Shown here: positions 1 to 10,453 of the stretch, one piece after another
Position numbering within the stretch: the first letter of the stretch is position 1
How the letters are laid out: each line of letters begins with the position of its first letter
NCBI GenBank assembly: GCA_038496675.1
Contig: CM076649.1
Coordinates: forward strand, 16,685,478-16,749,477
DNA: 64,000 nt
Source of the DNA: Rachycentron canadum
Taxonomy: Eukaryota > Chordata > Actinopteri > Carangiformes > Rachycentridae
Direction of reading: 5' to 3'
The notes under the pieces: generated by a model
Told to the model about the DNA's origin: nothing
The model's database searches: none
Seen by the model: only the letters and a program-made list of their open reading frames with translations
Program-made: the position numbers and the translations under genes

Positions 1-1448
1 AGCGGTTGTAACTCTGCCACTTGTTTGTGTGAAAGGCTCCTACTTGTCTGTCAATGGGAGGTCAGGCATGCTGGGGGTTTTCACACGTACAGGAGCAAAC
101 AGCAGTTACTGGTTCAGGTCCAGGACAGGAGCCAATGCAAACTCAGTAGCTCAGTAGAAGTATTTCAACTATGTCTTTACACAAAGTGAGCCTCATTCTT
201 TATGTTGTACGATGGAAGAAAACAGAACACTATATCTTACTGACTCCGAAAACGCCAAAAAGCGGGTCAGTATGAGCAGAGCTTTGAGACAGCTGCTCAG
301 ACTAACTGATAGATAAATGTTTCTGTATGAAAGATGTGATGCTGGCAGAGGCAGTCTTTGGATGGGTAATTTTGATTCAGCCCTTGAGGCCTTCCATCTA
401 GATTTGTGGGTTGAGCAGAGTCGTTTTATGATTTACTCGACTGGCAAGGAGACAGCAAGATGCTTGTTTATGGCAGCGATTTGTGATCAGTGTTGAGTGA
501 GAGGCTTTTGGCAGAAAACGCCGTTGCTATTTTTGGATATCAAGTCTCTATTGGATATTAGGGTAAAGGCTTTGTTTGTAATGAACCTTATGTGGAGGGG
601 AAAGTGCACATGAAACTGCTCACTTGCTAGAGTTGGGGGAGGCAGCATTTCTTGCGTATCATGAAAAAATAGGCTTATATTCAATCTTCAGCAACATTTC
701 CTTTTTTTTAATCAGACATGTAAAAACTGTAACAGATAGTAAAGGCCCCATACAATATACATTTTATGTAAACCCTAATGTTTATGACAGCAGCAAAGAG
801 GAAGTTCCACTGAATATTGCCTGTGTTATTTATTCCATCACTTTGCTTCTGGCTCTTGATGCTGTTGAGCTATTGAAACATAAAACACACAGGGTTTAGG
901 TTTCTCCCTCTCCATTTCTCCCCATACATTATTAATGCAACTTATCCCGACTCACATTTTGTTCTCTTTGCAAATTAATTGGTTGCTAATTGTGTCTGAG
1001 AGCTAATTTTGGAGCATTACTCACTTTCAAAATGCCTTAAGGTGCAAGTTAAGTTTTGATGAGACTTTTGTTTAACTTTTGATGATTTAAAAATGTTTTG
1101 TAAAACTGGATAAATGTATATTTTAAATATGATTTTACATATGGTCAAATCTGGGTTTATAGTGCTTTTAATTGCAATGAACACTTTATCTTTTCAAGGA
1201 TTCAGCTCTAGGTACCTGAGCAGAGGTGCAGTGGCTCCCCCTGATGGTACCTAGTGTAATCTGATCTCGGAGACACCCATGCTTATTGACTGCTGACTTG
1301 CTAGAAATGCAACAACTGACTCTCCACCTCAAGACAACATATGGCTGATACTGCAAGGTTAGAAAAAAAACAAACTTAGCCTGAATATAGTTTGTTGATA
1401 CATCCCAGCTGCAACTAAAACTTCAGCAATTTTTTTTTTTTCCATCAG
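1..1448. other. Non-coding DNA upstream of the first ccdc120 coding exon
   Basis: No reading frame here shows family resemblance or usable splice context; the short open frames at 487-684 and 624-899 look random. The stretch is AT-rich and ends in a T-run followed by CAG at 1446-1448, which reads as the splice acceptor of the exon carrying the ccdc120 start codon. It is therefore probably the intron between an untranslated first exon (not identified, possibly outside the window) and the first coding exon. Confidence 0.5.
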
Positions 1449-1499
1449 GTGAGGACGTGGTTGGGAGTGTGAGTTGCAAAGTCCCCAGAATTACATCAC

Positions 1500-4400
1500 A
1501 TGGAGGTCAAAGGACATCTGATCACATCCATGGGTTTAGGGGCTCCCGGTGAGTCATGATTCCTCACAGTGTAATGATGCACACTTTCATGTCTGGACAG
1601 GCCTGGCTAACCTATCAGCTTGTGTTTTTTCTGACAGTTCAACTGAAAGAGCAAAAGTGTTTTTCACAAGGGAAGCGCCAGCTGAAAAAACAGCTGTATG
1701 TGTGAAGGCCTTTTGTTCACATACTGTCACAGCTGCCAGATAATCTTATCAAAGCACTGAATTATTGTGAACAGACACCACATTGTTTGAAACAGACACT
1801 TTGAAATGCAACCACTTTGAAACAATGGAAATAGTTTCTTCATTTTTAACTTCCTTGATTTTTCCTACAATCCCAGTTTCCAGTTGTGAAAAGAGAAGTC
1901 TGGCACTTTTCTACTTTTTTTTATGGTCAACAATGCTTCGGCTGACTCCAAATAAACTTCAATGTACAAAGTAATGAAGGAAATGCCACCACCATGTGCA
2001 GCGGTGTGGCTCATTGATGTGTGTTTAATAGTTTTTAGACCACAGCTCACCTGGGATGTGTTGAGAACAAAGAAATCTGGAATATTTCCAGCCATATCCT
2101 TTATTCCTCTGTTTTGTTATATGTTCTGTGATGTGTAGATGTTCAAGGCAGCCAGGACAACAAGCTGCAGGCTGAGAGGATTGCGGCTTTGCAAGAGAGG
2201 AAGCAGGCCCTGGAGGCTCTTCTCAACACCAGAGTGGGAGAGCTCAAACAAGTCTGTTTGCAGGAAGCGGTGAGTGGCTCTTCTGAAACAGAATTCATTC
2301 TCACTCTATAAACCACAGGGGTTTAAATGATAACTACATTTTTGTGTTATTACCAAAGAGAACATTAAATACTGTATATTTTTATGTTGTGGAAAACAAC
2401 AAATAAGAAACCTCACATCTTAGTTGCAACTAGTAACTTGTTGAGAATCACTGATGTGTTTTTCTCATCTAAAATGGGCTGCATATTAATATCTTCTTGA
2501 TCACTCCAGAAAACACATTAGCATGTGTTAATGAAGCCACAGCCGCCTTAGCTTTTCATTAACAGCTGTTTAACACATCCTGTGTGTTCAGCTGAATGGA
2601 TGGTGCCTCACTCTGTCTTCTGTGGGCTTTATTCTTGGATTCACAAGTTGTCTACTCTGTTCTTGTAGTTTGATTAGTGATCATGCAGTATGAATAAATG
2701 AAGACGATCTAGATGTGCCATGTGTGCACTGGAATTACTGCTGTATGAATCTTTCAGCAGTTTTCCTGCTCTAGCCCAGCACCCTGGCAGATTAATGAAC
2801 ATACAGCTGTGCACAGGATTATCATGTGTTGATTGTCTACTCTGTTGTCAGGTGCAGGTGTTATCCTGTTTCTGCTTGAAACTACTATAGCAACATTATT
2901 TTTGATATATCGATTTTAATACAGTTGGCTACTTTAAGGGTTTTATTGTGTCTATGAAGTGGTATAATTTTAATTGACACTTTGGACCTGATAGAACTGG
3001 AGGCTAATAAATGTCCTCTACAGGAGCTGACTGGGAAGTTGCCACATGCTTTCCCGCTGGAGACGGGAGAAAAACCCCCTCTTGTGCAGCGCAGGGCTGG
3101 CCTGGTGCCCAACAACAAGGCAGAGGTAAGTCAACACCTTGAATATAAATTGTGTTTACGCAGCAGCTGTATTGCTGTGTGTGGCTGTGGTCTGACATGG
3201 ACGGCTGTCCCTGGCTGCAGGATGAGGCTGCCCAAAGAAAGCAGATGAAAGCCATCTTCACTGGTGCCCTGTACAGACACTCAGAACCGGACCGAAATGT
3301 CCCAAATAACAAAAGGACAGTTCATCGGGGGTGTCACACAGGTATAACCACACAGCTCTCGCACAACTGCAACATTTCCAAAAATGAAAATATCTGGGAT
3401 AAGTGAAGGAAAAGCAAACTACATTGTCAGGAACAATTTATGTGTTTGGAAAACACATATCTTTGCACTTATGTTAAGCAAAGATAAGACATGTCATGTT
3501 TTATTGTTTGTGACCTGTGTTGTCTTCCAGAGGACACTGTCATGTCGGAGAGCACAAGCTCCATGTCAGATTCAACATCCCATGACAATGGTGAGCCAAT
3601 CATGTACAAATACTCTGCTGTATATCCATATCTATTATGAGCTCAACTGAAAGAACAGTAGTAATAGCTGAAAGTATTTGCCAGTGTTATTTTTGTCACA
3701 TTGAAAATACATTGCTCACATTTAGTGGGTGGGAAGATCATTTTCACTTCTGGTGTTCAAACATCTAATACACACATTTCAGTTGTAAACCCAAAATAGC
3801 ACATTTAGCCTGTTGTTAAAAGTTTTTATTTTTTGCTCCTCCCAAAAGAGTCTTCTCCTAGTGTGGCTGCTGACCAGCGCTCTCTGTCTCAGCCCCGTCT
3901 CACTGTGGGCAGCCCTGACCACAGGATCAGCAGGAAACTGTCTCCAGTAGAGATTTACTACGAGATGAGGACACGTCGCAACTCTGTCACAAGCTCTGTT
4001 AGGTACTTATCTCTAAGTGAGGCTAAGCTACAGGCTGTACAGTCTGCTTGATCTGTCCAAGAGTGTACATATTGTGCACACATGATTTGATTATTTTTAT
4101 GTGTGGGTGATAGATCATAAATGCATCCTTGTCCTCCTGTGTCACAGCCCAACTCATTCTCTACCAAGAAGTGCATCTAACGTTGAAGGTAGAAGTGTTC
4201 CAGCGACTCCTCTCCTTGCCCGAACCGCTCCAATCAGCGTTCATGTCCGGTAATCTGTGATACAGTGCAGCTTTAGTCTGACTTGACACGGCTACAGCCC
4301 CCCCCCATGATAACTGTGTAGTTGGAAAATGCTTAATGACTTAGTTTAAATGCAGAAATAGAGTCAGGGTTGTAACAACAATTAGTGTCATATTTAGCTA

Positions 4401-6151
4401 TCACCAAGGGCACAAGCTCATCGTTTAGTCTTTAAACATAAACATAAGTCCCCTCTTAAGGGATTTCCTGTGAAATGCAGTTACACGGTCTTGATTAAAA
4501 TAGCCTTTACTCACTCTTTAGCCTTGGTGCTCAGAGTCTTCTCCTAATGTAAGCTGATGTGCTCTCATCTGTGCCTTAGGTCTGATGCATCAGGGGGTAA
4601 CGGGTTGAAGCAGTGGTCTGGCAGTCTGGATGTGCCATATATGATTCCACTGGCCCAGGAGGGGTCTTCCTCAGACCGCCGCAGCTGCCCGTACAGCTCC
4701 CGAGCCAGGCGTAGCAACAGCTCTGAGGCCCTGTTGGACAGATCAAGTCTCCCTGATGACCCGGCAACCAGAAACGGGATGCCCCCCAGAGGAGGGCCCT
4801 ACAAGAGCTCAGAGACATTGACTGATGGCAAGCTGCGACAAATTCACCTGGGTAGCCCTGAGAGACATGTGGATGGCTCTGTGGAACAGGCCAAAATGCG
4901 CCTGTCCATGGGCGGCAGAGGGGCAGGGGGGGGCTACAATGAGCTATTAATGGACTATATCTGGGGGAAACAGCAGAGGATGCAAGTGCAGCACCACCTG
5001 TACCAGTCCACAGGCAGGATCTGGCAGGACCTGTCCTCACCTCGATCCTCCACAGCAGTGGTGCCCCCCCACGCCAATGGTTTTTCTCATTCCCAGGTGC
5101 ATCTCCCCAGCGCCGCACCTCCATACAGTCCCATGGTCCTCCGAGGGTCACAAGCTGAGCTGCGTAGGGTCAAAGTCACAAGAACCAAATCTTGTGGACC
5201 CTTTATTCCTTTGCAGCAACATCCCCAGGATGGAATTCTCTTATCAGCATATGAGTCTCCCTTACCTGCCAGTGGCACCACCACATCCTCCTTCCCCAAC
5301 CTGCACCCCTACCAGACTGAGCTGTCTGGCCCGTCCTTCAGTCGCAGACCACCACAATTTTCTCTCCCAACCCCAGAAGACTCAACCAGAAGCCTGCATA
5401 AAGCCCTGGCTCTGGAGGGATTGAGAGACTGGTACCTGAGGAACGCCCTTGGCTATCCACCTGCTGCCTCAAAGGGACACGAGGCAGGGATCTCTCGCCT
5501 CTCACATCCGCACCCGCTGGTGCACCAGGCCCAGTCTGTACAAGGTGAAGCAGCCAATCTCCACAGGTCTCAGATACCCCAGTCAGCCAGCTTCCATGGT
5601 CTCCCACTGCATGGCAGGTCAGTACTTTTCTTTTCTTATCTTAGTGTTTTGTCTCTTTTACCTCCTTATGTTTTATTTTTAGGAATCATCACAATGCTGT
5701 GTGTTACAGTAGCAGCTTCAGCAATTGAACTTTTTCTCTTGTTATTTTTTGCATGTTCAGCATTATCCCCCACTGCTGCTTCATGTCAACATCCACCATC
5801 TTGGATGTTTTCTAAAATACTAACCTGAAGCCTCCACGAATTTACACATGCAAATCTGACCATGCATTGATGGGCTGCTTAATTATGACAGCATTTTTTC
5901 TTTCTTAATTAATTCTATAGAACTTTTATAAGGTTTCAATGACACACCTCTCTAAGCTTCATCATATTCTGACCATGATGGCTGTGGTGTTGCGTTGCAC
6001 TGCATGCCTCTTGTTTGTGGAGTGCTGTATTGATTTGTCTTGCCTCCCAAACAGGTCGATGGAGTTCTCTCTCTATCAGGAGACTCCTCATCCACAGATG
6101 CAAGAGGTGACCCCAAAGGAACCCAGTGCAGACCCAGGCACCCTAGTCTGA
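1500..6151 (+). CDS. ccdc120: CCDC120-like protein (CUPID-domain cytohesin partner), 9 coding exons, 617 aa
   Basis: Coding exons: 1500-1548, 2139-2269, 3024-3125, 3221-3341, 3531-3590, 3849-4002, 4148-4249, 4580-5617, 6055-6151. They sum to 1854 nt, ATG to TGA, with matching phases. The protein opens MEVKGHLI, as CCDC120 does. Residues 25-84 form a charged helix followed by LCxQEAELTGKLP and PLETGEKPP, the signature of the CUPID region shared with FRMD4A/B and INAVA, which binds cytohesin Arf exchange factors. Later blocks shared with recalled CCDC120: SMSDSTSHDNE (about 145), SLPRSASNVEGRSVPATP (about 210), RRSNSSEALL, LLMDYIWGK (about 361), TRTKSCG (about 440) and LALEGLRDWYLRN (about 515). 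These C-terminal blocks favour CCDC120 over INAVA. In mammals the protein acts at centrosomes and in neurite growth. The 5' UTR of this exon begins at 1449. The long exon 8 is serine/proline-rich and probably disordered. Oddity: the second helical segment usual after the GEKPP motif is missing. Confidence 0.88.
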
Positions 6152-6158
6152 TGCAGCA

Positions 6159-6160
<2 letters not shown>

Positions 6161-6208
<48 letters not shown>
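6161..6208. repeat. (AC)24 microsatellite in the ccdc120 3' UTR
   Basis: A perfect dinucleotide run of 48 bases begins ten bases after the ccdc120 stop codon (6149-6151). It would be transcribed as a CA-repeat in the mRNA and is likely length-polymorphic. Open frames across it on either strand are artefacts of the repeat. Confidence 0.97.
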
Positions 6209-6210
<2 letters not shown>

Positions 6211-8492
6211 CATTATATGAACAAAAACACCGTAGCCTCACGCATACATTCACTCACACAAATAGTCACACTCTTACATAGACAAATTGATACAATGTGA
6301 CCTCAATTGCAAAGCAAAACACGGCAACCTCAGCAGAAAGAGACTGGAATAAATGACAAACTGTAGCTGTGCAGTGTGAAAAAGCCTTGGCAAGTTCCCC
6401 GTGTTATAACCGATTCCACCAGTATGAAATCCAAACCCAGCGCTCTTATGTGGATGTGCACTGGTGTTGACTTACGGAGTATGTAACAACAACATGGTCA
6501 TGCTGTATATCGATATATCTGGTCCGAACCGAGCAGTAAAGTCCTTCTTAATAACCCTGAAAAGTCTCCCAAGATATACTTTTTTACAGAATATATACAA
6601 CTCTAAATCACTATTTTGTATCTTCTGAGATATAAAGAACAGTTATACTAAAGAGGTAATTTATTGCTCATTACTCATGTGATATACAAAGATGTTATAC
6701 GAGCCCATGTCATTTGAAAAGTATTAATACATGCCGATGAATGTGTGTTTGTAAACTATATAAAATGCAAAAACAAGCTTCAAGTCCTCATCTGCCGTTA
6801 ATTTCACAGCCATCTGTATTTTTCATGTTTGATAAATGAAACGGGCCATGAACTGTAGCGTACTGGTGTAGCAGGAGGGGAGTGCCTAAATGTTTTAATA
6901 TCAAAACTAAACCTTGGTTAGAAAACTTTAAAGTGCTTTCTAATAATCTGAAATGCTAGCATTAAGCCTCTGTGAGCTTAGTCTAATCAAAAACTGAAAG
7001 CAGTTCACAATGTCATTAAATTAGGATATTTGGAATGATTTCATATATATATATAATGATCTTTTTGGTTTTATTTTCCAGATTCAGCTTGGTGCTGATT
7101 GATCAATGTAGCTTTTTCTTCGCTGACCTTCCCTGAATAATTAGACTAGTGAGGGCTGAGGGCTGTTATGAGACCTACTGTATGGCAGTAGCACATGACT
7201 GTATGACAATAATTTACACATATCAAATCATTTTTTCTACATTTACTTGTGGAGGATTTGAGTGTCATACAGAGCACTTTATGAACATCTTAAGCCTTAA
7301 TTCCCTATGAAATTGTCACTATGACAGATGACAGGCATTAGGAAGGTCCTGACAGGGTTTATTATGGGGCAAAGTAAAGTGAGTTTTGTGAAAATCTGCT
7401 GAGGGTGATCTGAATGTTAGTTTGTATATAGTGTGGATTGTATTGATGAGTTTCAAGCTGATATTTTACTCCCATACTAACATTGTAATTTTAAACTAAC
7501 CACGAGTATTTAATCACAATAACCTCCCCTTAGTCCTTCCACCCCCAAGTGAGCACTATATAATTGGTTGTAGGAAGTGAGGTTGATGGTGTGAAGAGAA
7601 TAGGCCTGCTGCTGTATTGAATGACGGTGTGAGCAGGTCTCATACCAGTGAATTTGTTTGAAAATTCATGCTGGCTGATTTTTCTGTTTGTAATGATTTC
7701 AACTCATTTCATGTGTTTTTGGTTTTAAACAAACCATCAGAACAGTTGCGCAGTTATGCACCATAATACATACAAGTTGTTGTAATCAGAGTCTTGGTAG
7801 CATTCTGCATTATAAACTTGAGAAAAGTCAATTGAGAAATAAAATCTTCAACAAAACTGAAAATATTTGTCTCAGTGTAAACAGAACTCAGCATATTTTT
7901 TTCCATTTAAGGTACTTGATCTTTAGCCATCTTTGGACTCATCTGAATGTAATTCTTTACATGTGTCATAAGTGATGTTTTCTACTCTGTTAAAAACTGT
8001 AGCATACCATGAAATGTTTCCTGGTTTCTTCTGCTGTCTGATGTGTTCACATCCTCTCAGTATCCAGCTTCATAGAGCTTCTTTCAGCTGGTTAAAACCA
8101 GAAATCAAAGACCAAACTGCTGTGCACTGGGGGTCGTAAATGTATTTTTCATATAATGTACTCTGTAAGTTTAAAATAAATAATATAAATTTAGCTCTAA
8201 AGCAAATTTATTCAAACTATACTATATTTATGAACCTATAACATTTTGTAGCTATCTGCTGTAGCCCTTTCTCATCAGTGCAGGAATTGGTAATGTGTGT
8301 TAAATCCATTTCATTCAGCAGTGTGACGTGTTAACATTTGATTATTCTGATTTTTAAAAAAATTTTTTTTTTTAGATATTTAAGTGCAGCTGTTTTCTCT
8401 CTCAATCCTCTCTTTATAACTATGCCTTTTGAAATAAGGCTAAAAAGGTCTGCCCTATACTGTATGTATGAGATTGTGCATTCATTCTACTT
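6209..8492 (+). other. ccdc120: Probable long 3' UTR of ccdc120
   Basis: About 2.3 kb of AT-rich DNA follows the stop codon without an exon-like frame or splice-bounded coding block. The best terminal signal is AATAAA at 8493-8498, followed by GT-rich sequence. Several earlier AATAAA or near-matches (for example around 8175) could give shorter transcripts, so the extent is inferred. Confidence 0.45.
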
Positions 8493-8498
8493 AATAAA
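8493..8498 (+). terminator. ccdc120: Candidate poly(A) signal of ccdc120
   Basis: A canonical AATAAA hexamer is followed within about 40 bases by the GT-rich segment TGTGTCAGACACACTTTG. It is the best-formed plus-strand signal before the next gene. Cleavage there is inferred. Confidence 0.45.
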
Positions 8499-9300
8499 GT
8501 GTCATGTTGAAAACCAAACACAGAATGTGTCAGACACACTTTGTTTATTGTATAACATCCAACCCTTTTGACAGCAGACATTTTGACACAGTAGCAGGAA
8601 AAGCAAAGATGTAAAATAATACTGCCAACAATTGCTCTGTTCCATTTTTTTAATGCATCACTCAGGCAGTTGCAAGCCCTGAAAATAGACATAATATTAT
8701 TAATTACACCTGGGGTTTCCCTGCTGTACATCAAAATGTTTGCCACAACATTCTTGGTTAAAGTACAACCAGGAGCCTTTGTTACATCTCTCTTGTCCTA
8801 GATGTCATATCTGTACTGTCTGTAATAAATACACAAAAATGCTCAATAATACTTGTGCAGAGAAAAAAAAAAGCAAATCTTGTGAATTAAGTATTATCAC
8901 CTAACTGCGTCTACTGTTAAAATTGGTAAAGGTCTTAATCGTATCAAAACAACAGCTGCAACAAAACTAACAGGATGAGTGTCCTTGTCCACACAGAGAG
9001 GGGATCTAATCAGTAAAGGCAGGTTTTGGTGGACAATGGCTGTGAAGGAGCTTTGAGAGCATTTTTAGAAAGAAAAAGAGATAATCTTTATCTTAGAGGA
9101 AGTTTTGAATTCGTTTTTTAATCTTTTGTAGTTTTGTTGTTATATTGCTACTCAAGAGTAAAATAATATTGTCATTCTGTTAATGATATTTTAATCTGGA
9201 GCAAGGCCATGATGACATAGTATCACAATACAGTAATTGATCGCCACATAGTAAAAAATGTTGTCAGAAACACACGGAGCAGCAGCAACAACCTGCTATT
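8499..9300. other. Intergenic DNA between ccdc120 and srpk3
   Basis: AT-rich sequence with short homopolymer tracts. No coding frame, RNA gene or recognisable repeat was found in it. Confidence 0.5.
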
Positions 9301-9321
9301 CCTGGACCTGAGTGTCTTTAG

Positions 9322-9379
9322 GGCACGTGGAGCAGAGGAGCAGGGCACGCGGACTGAGAGGCTCGACTGTCCACGTGCC
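9322..9379. promoter_or_regulatory. Inverted repeat carrying two CACGTG E-boxes near the probable srpk3 first exon
   Basis: Arms 9322-9331 and 9370-9379 are perfect 10-base reverse complements (GGCACGTGGA and TCCACGTGCC), each with a CACGTG core, separated by 38 GC-rich bases. CACGTG is the palindromic E-box bound by bHLH-zip factors such as USF and MYC/MAX. The site lies just upstream of a strong splice donor at 9441, so it may be in the promoter or 5' UTR of srpk3. Function is inferred from position and motif. Confidence 0.45.
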
Positions 9380-9440
9380 AGGATTATTATTATTTTTTTT
9401 TCCCGTGTTGAAAATATTAAAACAGGATATTTCACTCAGG
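9380..9440 (+). other. srpk3: Putative 5' untranslated exon of srpk3 (3' boundary only)
   Basis: The sequence TTCACTCAGG followed by GTAAGT at 9441 is a consensus donor. The next suitable acceptor is TTGTGTTGCAG ending at 10384, which opens the exon containing the srpk3 ATG (exon 10385-10676). The start of the untranslated exon, and hence the transcription start, cannot be placed; it may include the E-box inverted repeat. Confidence 0.4.
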
Positions 9441-10453
9441 GTAAGTAGCTGTTTTGTGTTGACTGGAATTGATTCCATTGTGTTTTGTACAACCAAGTGT
9501 TATCAAGACCAGAAAGTCGTAGTGAATTTTTTTTTGTCTTGCAGTGAACTAAACGAGACTTCCGGCAAAACTTGCAAAAATAATAGCATGTGTGTACGGC
9601 AACAAAACGCGATAGAAGTCAGTTAAATGGACTTTGCGAATACATACACAAGAAATACAAACATTAAAAGACAATACACAGAAAAATGACCTCGAAATAA
9701 GGCTGTTAAGTGTCAGAAACAGGCTTCCTGGCTAAACTGTCAGTGTAAAACTAAAGCCATCCAAATGGCCACCTTTCCTTGTAGTGCGGCCAAAGTAAAA
9801 AAATATTGTTTAAATTGTAAAAATAATAATTTGTTTTAAAGGTTTTATCCTGTGAATGGAGACGTACTGCTAGGCTTTTATTTTGAAGTACGACCCCAGC
9901 AGCTAATTACATGTTGTCAGTTAAATTATATAGTGTACAAGCACAGAAAATAAACCCACATAGCCAGTTATTGAGAGCAATGAGAGCCCCTGTGTTTTTC
10001 TAATCACTTAACTGTCTTAACAAATAATTGCCAAACACATGAGGCATCTAGCCCTCTATCCCTTACAATGATGAAATGATGAATTTATTTGAATTGCTAG
10101 CCCTTCATGGTACAACTATGTTGCCCACACTGCCACAGTTCATGGTTTCAGGAAGAGTTCAGTTGCAGCTGGGTCAGTGTCAGGAGCTATTTACGTTGAC
10201 ATGCCATTCATCCAGCTAAAAATAAACATACACATTCACTGGCCCCTTTGAAATGTCATTGCAAACAACCCACTGCAATCAGCACAAGCTAGCTTCCAGA
10301 GACAAACAACTCTTGTTTCAGACATGTAGCTATGATTCAAGACCTCCCTCCTTTTTTAAGTGTCCAAATGCATTTGTGTTGCAGCTCTCTCTCTCTGAGT
10401 GTTGCTGTCACGCAGGCCCATCTGAGCTCACACTCTACAGGCTCAGGTCAAAT

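Noticed and set aside
1549..1743. Short open frame beginning at GTG right after the first ccdc120 exon
   Set aside because: It lies in the intron following the donor at 1549 and is in no phase that joins the next exon.
4576..5151. 191-codon minus-strand open frame
   Set aside because: It is the antisense shadow of the long, GC-rich, serine/proline-rich exon 8 of ccdc120 and shows no family resemblance.
4580..6151. First gene as INAVA or FRMD4 rather than CCDC120
   Set aside because: The CUPID core is shared, but the N terminus (MEVKG), the RRSNSSEALL, TRTKxCG and LALEGLRDWYxRN blocks and the absence of a FERM domain point to CCDC120.
5952..6300. Open frames with Cys-Val or Thr-His repeats on both strands
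   Set aside because: They arise from the (AC)24 microsatellite in the ccdc120 3' UTR. Only the part up to the stop at 6151 in the ccdc120 frame is coding.
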